Shown: positions 1-5,643 of the stretch, piece by piece
Position numbering within the stretch: the stretch's first letter is position 1
How the letters are laid out: the number at the start of each line of letters is the position of its first letter
DNA from: CAYXVB01 sp964467785
GTDB taxonomy: Bacteria > Bdellovibrionota > UBA1018
Length of the DNA: 5,775 nucleotides
Assembly (NCBI GenBank): GCA_964467785.1
Contig: CAYXVB010000206.1
Coordinates: forward strand, 1-5,775
Direction: 5' to 3'
The notes under the pieces: generated by a model
Databases searched by the model: none
What the model was told of the DNA's origin: nothing
The model's input: only the letters and a program-made list of their open reading frames with translations
Program-made: the position numbers and the translations under genes

Positions 1-1
1 T

Positions 2-307
2 CGGACCCTCTCAGTCGGCTACCACACCGGCTTCGACGCGGGAATGAAGGGCCATCACATGCGCATGGATGAAATCGAGTTTGGTCCCTGCGCCAAAGCT
101 CCCGTCTGCAAGACGCTAAAAGCCCTCGACACCACCGCGGTCTTCGCGGCGCGCAAGCTGACTCCGAGATATTCCACTGAAGGCGAATGGGCGGTGGATC
201 GCCAGATCCCCCCCGAGTGTTTGATCGCAACTTACCGGATTAGATTCCAGAAGGCAGGTGACCAATGTTACTCCGACGCAAACAAGAACTGCGGATTCCA
301 AAAATGA
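2..307 (+). CDS. C-terminal fragment of a Cys-containing hypothetical protein (5' end outside window)
   Basis: The frame is open from base 2 to the TGA at 305-307 and gives 101 residues with no stop, so the gene starts upstream of the window. An internal ATG at 44 exists, but the frame runs through it without interruption, so I treat it as an internal Met. I do not recognise the family. The visible part has a His/Met-rich stretch (GYHTGFDAGMKGHHMRM, residues 6-22) and five cysteines at residues 30, 36, 73, 89 and 97, a pattern that suits an exported, disulfide-bonded protein. The stop overlaps the next ATG as ATGA, which implies one transcript and translational coupling with the following gene. 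Export is inferred from the cysteines and the neighbours; the signal peptide would lie outside the window. Confidence 0.75.
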   Translation, partial: RTLSVGYHTGFDAGMKGHHMRMDEIEFGPCAKAPVCKTLKALDTTAVFAARKLTPRYSTEGEWAVDRQIPPECLIATYRIRFQKAGDQCYSDANKNCGFQK

Positions 308-1602
308 GAGCCTTTTTGTTGCTCGCCCCGATCCTGTGTATCGTCCCAGCCCCCGCGCGGGGAGCGGAAGGTACCCCGTGCACGCCTCCGAATCCCCGGA
401 TCGACGCCGCCACAGTTTCTGACATCCTCACGGCAATTGAATGCGGCCCATCGTCTAATGGGGAACCTCAACAGCGTGATAGCGAGAAGAGGCTGAGAGC
501 GCTCGCCGCCGCAAACCCGGACAAGACCCACAAAGGCCTGCACTTCATCACGAAATGGAGCTCCCGTACTTCAACCTCGGTAACCTATAACCTCGCGGAT
601 CCCGCAGGCGGAGCCCAAGGGATCGAGCTCAAGCCCGGCCAATCCATTTACTTGGACGTACCTCCGGACCTCTCCAATCGCCCAGTACGGTTTGCGACTA
701 TCGGACATCGACAGGATCCTCGTGTAAAACTCGAGCGGGGATGGAAGCCGGGTGAATGGGACCAACATCCAACACTCACGTCTTTCCGAATCCATGACGC
801 AAAGGCCAAAAGCGAAACGGACGCCTGGCGCTACTGGAACGGCCAGTCCAGCGGAGCATTCGGTGCGAAGTTCCCGGAAATCCGCAACGCGCCTGAAATC
901 GAAGGCCTTTACGAATGGCGTAAATGGGGCCACTCAGGAGTCCAGACCCAAATGCGCTCGAATGAAGCGCTTTATCCAGACGCGCTCGAAATCGTTGCGA
1001 TGAGGAAGAACGGAGATAGTACGAACGACTCGGTGTACGTCAGTCAAGTCATCCTCAAGGTATTCCCGCCAAAACCGGACGAATACCTAGGCGACAGTCT
1101 GACGCCCGACGGTACAGTGGCCTTCTCATCGGGAACGGCTCTCGGCGAGATGGACAGCGAGTCTGGACGAAAATACGGAGGAGGCCAGGCTTTCGGCGGC
1201 AAATTCCCCGGCGCGCTGGCCCTCGGCGGCGGAGCCGTGCCTCCGCTACCGAAAGGATGGAAAGTCGAGGGCCGGGAGCTGATCATTCCGGTTCCTCCCG
1301 GCAAACGTGTCGTCAGCATGGAGATCGCTGGCGGCGACTCCCACCCGGATGGAGTGACTAACTCCGACGGAGGCTCCGGCACGCCAGGAAAGGCAAAACT
1401 CGACATGGGAATCGAAGAAGCCGCGACGGGAAAGATCGATTGGTTCAATGACAACGAAAACGTCCCCCCTGAAGGGGTGATGATGGGATCTCCGACCAAT
1501 TGCGCACGGGTCACACAGACTGGCGACAAGATTCGCATTCGAGGGCGCAGAGACATTCTATATATCATGGGTGTAAGAATTGGCCTCAAAAACGCACGCT
1601 GA
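304..1602 (+). CDS. Exported beta-rich hypothetical protein with probable internal duplication
   Basis: I choose the ATG at 304 over the upstream in-frame ATG at 265 because it places a typical signal peptide at the N-terminus (MRAFLLLAPILCIVPAPARG, cleavage near residues 20-22) and gives an ATGA overlap with the previous gene. The product is 432 aa. The mature part has three cysteines (26, 47, 400), many short alternating hydrophobic strands and Gly/Pro loops, so a beta-sandwich type fold is likely. Two regions look alike. Residues 112-135 (GQSIYLDVPP, then RPVRFATIGH) match residues 323-345 (GRELIIPVPPGKRVVSMEIAGG). Both are followed by a segment ending in WRYWN (175-179) or IDWFN (378-382), then by a C-terminal strand pair (SVYVSQVILK 243-252; ILYIMGVRIGLK 418-429). 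FGAKFP (186-191) and FGGKFP (297-302) also recur, but out of register. I recognise no family and see no catalytic motif. Binding or adhesion is only a guess. No Shine-Dalgarno sequence is evident, so reinitiation from the upstream gene is likely. Confidence 0.85.
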   Translation: MRAFLLLAPILCIVPAPARGAEGTPCTPPNPRIDAATVSDILTAIECGPSSNGEPQQRDSEKRLRALAAANPDKTHKGLHFITKWSSRTSTSVTYNLADPAGGAQGIELKPGQSIYLDVPPDLSNRPVRFATIGHRQDPRVKLERGWKPGEWDQHPTLTSFRIHDAKAKSETDAWRYWNGQSSGAFGAKFPEIRNAPEIEGLYEWRKWGHSGVQTQMRSNEALYPDALEIVAMRKNGDSTNDSVYVSQVILKVFPPKPDEYLGDSLTPDGTVAFSSGTALGEMDSESGRKYGGGQAFGGKFPGALALGGGAVPPLPKGWKVEGRELIIPVPPGKRVVSMEIAGGDSHPDGVTNSDGGSGTPGKAKLDMGIEEAATGKIDWFNDNENVPPEGVMMGSPTNCARVTQTGDKIRIRGRRDILYIMGVRIGLKNAR

Positions 1603-1603
1603 A

Positions 1604-3406
1604 ATGAGGATCTTAAACTTGGCAAAAGCTTCCACGACCGCCGCCTGGACAGGAATCCTCTTGAGCTCCTTGCTGACCCGCGCGCCCTCGGCCGCGGCCA
1701 GCACGCTCGTGTACATGGCCTTTGTTCCGGACGAAGTCGGACACGTCGCGGAAGGCTTGATCAAAGAACAACCCGGCGCCCAGATCTATGCCATTACCTC
1801 CGATTATGACGGCGCGACTCTCTTTGGCCGCCCCGCCGCCAACCTTTTAAAAGGGAGGCCCGGCTACGCGACCGTGGATCAGAAGGACCTCAAACCGGGC
1901 ACACCCGCAGCCGATCTTGCGATGAGTCTCAAATCCCAGGGTCTCAACGGCCTGGGCATCCAGGTACTCGAGGTGTCCAGCGCGAAGACGCCGGCGCAAG
2001 ACGCGATTGTCATCATCAAGGCTCCGCTCCATGGCAAGTACCCGGAGACTTTTTCCAGTTTCTTCGAAAATTCCCTTAAAGCTTTGCAGAGCCTGCCTCA
2101 GGCTTCAGACAAGAACGGGGGCATCGTCTATGCCAGCCTTGGCTCGGCCGGTGGAATCCGCGAGGACCGAGCGCCGGGTACCACGCGCGCAGTAGGAGCG
2201 AGCGTTTTTCTGGGTAGCGAGTCGGTCTTCAAGGGTGAAGACAAACCTTTCAAATATCGGGCCGTGATCCGAGGCGCGGGCCCGGAAGGCGTGACTGAGT
2301 TTTTCAAAGGCCAGGAGTTCGCCACCCGAGCGGAGGCGGAACAGGACGTCGAAGCCCGATTCGACAGCGCCCCGCCCGTCTCACTCAAGCAATGGGTTCA
2401 AGAACGACTGGAAAAGGGAAGCGAGGCCAGCCTGACAACCTCCTTCTTTGCAGGCAACAATACCAAAAAGATCGGAGCCTCGGTCGGGCTTACCCAAGTC
2501 AACATGGAGGACTACCACGTCCTTTCCGTGCTCTCGAGCAATCGGGACAAAGTGAAGGAAATAAATATCGAGAGAATGGTGGCCGATCCGGCGAGCATTC
2601 CCCAGGAACTCGCGGATCGCGTGCAGCACTGGGCCCGCACTGCGCGTTTCACGGAGAAGCACTATTTAGACGCGATCCAATGGGGACTCGAAGGCACCGA
2701 CCTGGCTCGTCTGCCGGCGACGGGACGCTGGGATGTCTTCAAGGCCCTCAAGCCATCGCAAGTCGCGCCCTACTTCCCCCCTGTGGGCGGCTCCAGCTCC
2801 ATGACTCATCTCAATCCATTCTTCGTAGAGCTTTCACAAAGGTTCCTGAACCACCTCGCGTCGGGATACGCATTCAAAGACCCAGCAAGCGTTTTGCCCA
2901 GGACCATCCTCGACGGACTTTCCAAAAATGCGCGGGACGAACTCCAGGAGCTCCTCAACGAAAAGACCAAGCGGCTTCAGGAGTCCGCTGACGAGGTTTT
3001 CCGCTCCTTTGCTGGAAAGGCTCCTGACTTCAGGGAGAAGGCGCGCAGCTTACTGCTCCAAACGCGGGCCCTCGATCTCCCCGCCGAGGGAGCGCTCGCC
3101 AATGAGCTCAAAACTTCCAGTATTCCACTTCTGGGTGCCGGAGACGGAAATTTCGAAATCTGGGTCGCGCCGGATCGCTGGGAGCGGGGAAACCAGTTTC
3201 GCTTGAGCCGGATCGGTGGTGACGCCGGCTTGACCGACTCCCAGATCGATCGGGCTTCGTACCGGATGGCACTGTCCGCTCTGCTGCCAGAAAGGGGGAA
3301 AAATTTCGCCCGTCGCATCAGCGAGCGCTGGCGGAACTTCAATCTGACTCGAAACCTCAAACAGATGAAAGCCCCTGCGTCCGTGCAGATCCAACCTTGC
3401 CCCTGA
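1604..3406 (+). CDS. Large exported hypothetical protein (600 aa)
   Basis: An in-frame TTG at 1580 would extend the protein by eight residues, but the ATG at 1604 lies one base after the previous TGA (1600-1602) and begins a clean signal peptide: MRILNLAK, a hydrophobic core around residues 12-24, and cleavage near APSAAAS at 27-33. The mature part seems to have two halves. Residues 34-300 look alpha/beta, with strands such as TLVYMAFV, AQIYAIT, AIVIIKAP, GIVYASLGSAGG and YRAVIRGAG. Residues 300-600 are mainly helical, with a Gly/Ser-rich loop (GGSSSM, 395-400), a strongly charged amphipathic helix at about 440-470 that may form a coiled coil, and a basic C-terminal tail. The only cysteine is residue 599. 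I recognise no family and no catalytic signature. The near-contiguous junction with the gene before it suggests co-translation and a shared exported role. The role itself is unknown. Confidence 0.85.
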   Translation: MRILNLAKASTTAAWTGILLSSLLTRAPSAAASTLVYMAFVPDEVGHVAEGLIKEQPGAQIYAITSDYDGATLFGRPAANLLKGRPGYATVDQKDLKPGTPAADLAMSLKSQGLNGLGIQVLEVSSAKTPAQDAIVIIKAPLHGKYPETFSSFFENSLKALQSLPQASDKNGGIVYASLGSAGGIREDRAPGTTRAVGASVFLGSESVFKGEDKPFKYRAVIRGAGPEGVTEFFKGQEFATRAEAEQDVEARFDSAPPVSLKQWVQERLEKGSEASLTTSFFAGNNTKKIGASVGLTQVNMEDYHVLSVLSSNRDKVKEINIERMVADPASIPQELADRVQHWARTARFTEKHYLDAIQWGLEGTDLARLPATGRWDVFKALKPSQVAPYFPPVGGSSSMTHLNPFFVELSQRFLNHLASGYAFKDPASVLPRTILDGLSKNARDELQELLNEKTKRLQESADEVFRSFAGKAPDFREKARSLLLQTRALDLPAEGALANELKTSSIPLLGAGDGNFEIWVAPDRWERGNQFRLSRIGGDAGLTDSQIDRASYRMALSALLPERGKNFARRISERWRNFNLTRNLKQMKAPASVQIQPCP

Positions 3407-3497
3407 CACGGCTGATTCCATTGGCCGACATCAACTCGCTGTACCGGCAAATTTGCCCTACTAGGCGACCTGAAGGCTATCGATTAAACTAGACTCC
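3407..3497. other. 91-bp intergenic gap between the two gene groups
   Basis: This is the first real break in the gene run. It contains a 12-bp perfect palindrome (3446-3457) and a weak promoter-like pair overlapping it. I see no T-tract and no strong stem-loop after the stop at 3404-3406, so no intrinsic terminator can be called for the upstream gene. No purine-rich ribosome binding site lies at the usual distance before the ATG at 3498; the closest AAGG (3473-3476) is about 21 bases away. Confidence 0.6.
3446..3457. promoter_or_regulatory. Perfect 12-bp palindrome (possible operator)
   Basis: GGCAAATTTGCC is a perfect dyad with no spacer, 40 bases before the start codon at 3498. It overlaps a TTGCCC hexamer (3453-3458) that could act as a -35 element, with TATCGA (3478-3483) as a poor -10 at 19-bp spacing. 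A dimeric repressor could bind here, but a 12-bp palindrome can occur by chance and no second copy is visible in the window. Confidence 0.25.
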
Positions 3498-4007
3498 ATG
3501 ATCCATTTCATTTTCGTCATCGCAATTCTATCCGGAGCAAACCTTACGATGGCGCAGGCCACTGCCGCCGAATGCAAACCCGAGGAAGTCCGGGGTTCCC
3601 CGGCCCAATACTACTCGACCAGCCCGAAGTCGGGCGCATGGATCTCACTCACCCCGCGAGCTCAAATGTTCTTCGAGGGCTTGGGCATGAAGGCGAGGCC
3701 CGCCCCCACAGGAACGCGCATCCGGAATCTCGGCCAATGCTCGCCACGCAAGCAAGCCCCTAAGATCTATGGAACTTCCGAAGTCACTTACTTCGCCCGC
3801 TACGCGTGCGAGGCCCGATACGCAAGAGACTTGGCCATCAAGCCCAAGACATTGGAAAATTACGGTTCCATGGAAGCGGGGCTGAGTCTCACTGCGGAAG
3901 ACTTCGAAGTCTGCACCGATGGCACAAAACTCCTCCCCTGCGCCGCGCTCGCCAGCACGGAGCAACTTCGGCAGAGCGCGGATTGTCTCCGTAGGGCATT
4001 TCCATAG
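3498..4007 (+). CDS. Small exported protein with six cysteines, hypothetical
   Basis: The ATG at 3498 gives 169 aa. The frame has a stop at 3471-3473 and no other ATG, GTG or TTG between, so this is the furthest upstream conventional start. Residues 1-24 form a signal peptide (hydrophobic FIFVIAIL, cleavage near ATAA|EC), though its N-terminal region carries no Lys or Arg. The mature part holds all six cysteines (26, 81, 104, 139, 148, 163), an even number that would allow three disulfides in a periplasmic or secreted protein. The C26 context (AAEC) does not fit a lipobox well, so a lipoprotein is unlikely. Part of the chain is aromatic-rich (QYYST at 37-41; EVTYFARYACEARYAR at 95-110). I recognise no family. 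Its TAG overlaps the GTG of the next gene by one base, so the two are probably co-translated; a partner or chaperone role for the next product is possible but unproven. Confidence 0.8.
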   Translation: MIHFIFVIAILSGANLTMAQATAAECKPEEVRGSPAQYYSTSPKSGAWISLTPRAQMFFEGLGMKARPAPTGTRIRNLGQCSPRKQAPKIYGTSEVTYFARYACEARYARDLAIKPKTLENYGSMEAGLSLTAEDFEVCTDGTKLLPCAALASTEQLRQSADCLRRAFP

Positions 4008-5566
4008 TGAAGTCTTGTCGGCTCGCACTATTCACCACGTCGTTCTCCCTCCCTCTGGCCCTGGCGACGGCCCTCGCGGTAGACTGCCCCCCGCTCACGC
4101 TCGAGATTGAAGCCAGCATCGAGACGCTCCGGCAGACCACCGAAAAACTGCGACCCACCCGGCTCGCCCACCGCGCCTACATCAGCCCCGAGGAAATCCG
4201 CACGCTCGACACCCGGCTCCTGGCCGAGCTCCTCGTCAAGCGCCAGCATGAGGAATGCGACGTCCCCCGCGGCTCCGACCCAAAAAGCGACGGCATCGAC
4301 TCGCAAAGCGAGATCGTCATGATGGTTAATTCTAGGAACCTCTCCTCCATCGCGAAGTACGGCTTCCAGAACCAACATGTCACAGCGACCAGCAATGGAG
4401 CGAAGAACGTCGAAAGGCGGATGACGGCCGAGCAAAATATGGTCAAGATGGCGCTCTCCGCCAGCAGCAAGGGTAAAGAGCTCCTGCCCAAGTATGCGGC
4501 CTTCAATATCAAACGAAGTGATTTCGGAACTTTTGAACTACCGACCGGCTATGGCGATGTCGCCGTGATCTTCAAGCCCAGCGTGCGGAAACGGACGACA
4601 TGGACCTACCAAGACAGCCTCACTCTCGCATTGGACCCAAAGGACGAATTCCTGCCTCGAACCACACGGGCCCAAAAACTCAGCACGGACACGCAAATGT
4701 GCTTTATTTACTGCGAAGCGCAGATCTGGGGCGATCTTGATCTTTCCGACGTCGATTCGATCTTAGTTCTTCCAAAGGATAATCGCTCTAATGGATACAG
4801 CACTCCGAGCTCCAATATTCCAAAGGAAATCCTAAAGTCCGGAATTCCGATCTATGAACTCAAGTCCCCCTATGGAGTTAACGAGGGAAAAAGCCAAGAA
4901 AACCAAGCCCTACAGTATGAAAGAGGGAAGCTGATTCATCAGCGACCGAGACCTAAAGTCATAACGCCTGAAAAACTTACATCGACTGAGCTTACCGATC
5001 GACTAAGCAGTCTCGACATTCCGGCAGCGGTCCGGCGGATCTTCGAAGTGCAACTCAGTTCATTTCGGGAGCCAGGTGCGCTGATCGCGGCGGTGAAAAC
5101 CACCCCAATCAGTAGAATCCCGGAGACCATCGGGGAGCTCGCGATCCGACGGAAGACGCCCGAGATTTTCACGTTCCTCAAAGATTCCTTGAAAGACGAA
5201 AAGCTGCCTCACTTAGCGCGAGCACAAGCCCTTTACGGACTTTCCGAGCTTCCTTGGAAAGAACTTCGTCCTCTTGTCCTCAACATCCTGAAGAACGAAA
5301 CAAATGCCCAATTCAGATTCATGGCCGTTGCGCTCGCAGGTGATCATCTGGATGGTGATGATGAACTCAAGAGTGCAATGACCGCAAGAGCAGCTACAAG
5401 ATATACAGATAGCTCCGATATTCTTTTGGCGTCCGCACTTCTGAATAACAAGATGTGCGGCAAGGATTCAGCTAAACTCGACGCGGCTGCCAGTTCCTCC
5501 GGCTTTGGAATGGGTGGCGGAATGGGTGGATATCCAGCCCCCCCTCTACCGAGCCCGGTTCGATGA
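4007..5566 (+). CDS. Exported multidomain protein with DUF3626-like central domain and HEAT-like C-terminal region
   Basis: The GTG at 4007 overlaps the previous TAG and starts a signal peptide cleaved near ALA|VDC (residue 24), giving 519 aa. Domains in order: a helical leader, residues 25-85 (TLEIEASIETLRQTTEKLR), reused by the next gene; a central domain, about 103-285; a helical region, about 325-480, whose helix pairs (LPHLARAQALYGLSELP, then KELRPLVLNILKNETNAQ) resemble HEAT repeats; and a tail, 499-519, with GMGGGMGG and PAPPLPSP. The central domain shows in order SIAKYGFQNQ, TATSNG, LPKYAAFNI, YGDVAVIFK, RTTWTYQDS and CEAQIWGDLDLSDVDSILV. From memory these parallel the DUF3626 pattern (PKYGAL, then T-Y-DS, then EAQVHGP-L). 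A fold like that of ADP-ribosyltransferases, with E237 as the key acidic residue, is my speculation. GC drops sharply within the gene after about 4320. It may be a secreted effector or toxin, or a structural surface protein. Confidence 0.85.
   Translation: MKSCRLALFTTSFSLPLALATALAVDCPPLTLEIEASIETLRQTTEKLRPTRLAHRAYISPEEIRTLDTRLLAELLVKRQHEECDVPRGSDPKSDGIDSQSEIVMMVNSRNLSSIAKYGFQNQHVTATSNGAKNVERRMTAEQNMVKMALSASSKGKELLPKYAAFNIKRSDFGTFELPTGYGDVAVIFKPSVRKRTTWTYQDSLTLALDPKDEFLPRTTRAQKLSTDTQMCFIYCEAQIWGDLDLSDVDSILVLPKDNRSNGYSTPSSNIPKEILKSGIPIYELKSPYGVNEGKSQENQALQYERGKLIHQRPRPKVITPEKLTSTELTDRLSSLDIPAAVRRIFEVQLSSFREPGALIAAVKTTPISRIPETIGELAIRRKTPEIFTFLKDSLKDEKLPHLARAQALYGLSELPWKELRPLVLNILKNETNAQFRFMAVALAGDHLDGDDELKSAMTARAATRYTDSSDILLASALLNNKMCGKDSAKLDAAASSSGFGMGGGMGGYPAPPLPSPVR
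4073..4162 (+). repeat. Direct repeat copy 1: start of the mature leader
   Basis: These 90 bases align without gaps to 5686-5775 with five mismatches (at 4078, 4081, 4095, 4102 and 4107); the last 55 bases are identical. They encode the last residues of the signal peptide and the start of the mature leader. Three mismatches are synonymous and two change residues (Leu to Pro, Ile to Thr). The similarity begins about at the signal peptidase site; the upstream signal-peptide DNA does not align well. Confidence 0.95.
5507..5529 (+). repeat. Short tandem repeat encoding the Gly/Met tail
   Basis: The 11-base unit GGAATGGGTGG occurs twice, separated by a single C, and encodes GMGG-GMGG near the C-terminus of the 4007-5566 product. 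Slippage could lengthen or shorten this flexible tail in steps of one unit. Confidence 0.8.
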
Positions 5567-5577
5567 CTCATCGAACC
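5557..5577. terminator. Perfect inverted repeat across the stop codon (hairpin, possible weak terminator)
   Basis: The arm GGTTCGATGA (5557-5566) is the exact reverse complement of TCATCGAACC (5568-5577), with one central C. In RNA this would fold as a stem of about nine pairs with a three-base loop. The left arm contains the TGA stop of the gene. No T-run follows (AACCATTGAG), so it is not a canonical intrinsic terminator; it could protect the mRNA end, cause pausing, or act as a protein-binding dyad. Confidence 0.45.
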
Positions 5578-5643
5578 AACCATTGAGAGGACGGCAACTC
5601 CTGCCGACTTGGCGCTCCACAAGCGGCCAGGTATCCTCTAAGA
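5567..5643. other. 77-bp intergenic spacer before the second leader-type gene
   Basis: Besides the right arm of the stop-codon inverted repeat, it holds a small hairpin (CGGCA 5592-5596 with TGCCG 5602-5606, five-base loop) without a T-tract. No convincing -35/-10 pair is visible. The nearest AGG (5629-5631) ends 12 bases before the ATG at 5644, a weak and distant ribosome binding site. Confidence 0.5.

Noticed and set aside
265..303. Upstream ATG (265) as the start of the 432-aa protein
   Set aside because: It would add a charged segment (MLLRRKQELRIPK) before a normal signal peptide and enlarge the overlap with the upstream gene; the ATGA start at 304 fits better.
351..362. 12-bp palindrome CCCCGCGCGGGG
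   Set aside because: It lies inside codons for the signal peptide (APARG) in GC-rich DNA and is likely a chance result of codon usage.
1044..1625. 193-aa open frame on the - strand
   Set aside because: It lies antisense inside the 304-1602 and 1604-3406 genes, has a composition of Pro/Ser-rich shadow type and no signal peptide or motif; the + strand gene is far better supported.
2392..2991. 199-aa + strand open frame in another frame
   Set aside because: It is fully inside the 600-aa gene, with an Arg/Gly/Pro-rich shadow composition and no start signal.
4028..4435. 135-aa - strand open frame over the leader
   Set aside because: It is a shadow of the GC-rich leader coding DNA, rich in Arg, Gly and Glu, without recognisable features.
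5592..5606. Small hairpin CGGCA/TGCCG as an intrinsic terminator
   Set aside because: The five-pair stem is weak and no T-tract follows.
5567..5643. Insertion sequence or attachment site between the two leader genes
   Set aside because: No transposase, terminal inverted repeats or target duplications are visible; the nearby inverted repeat is a single hairpin.
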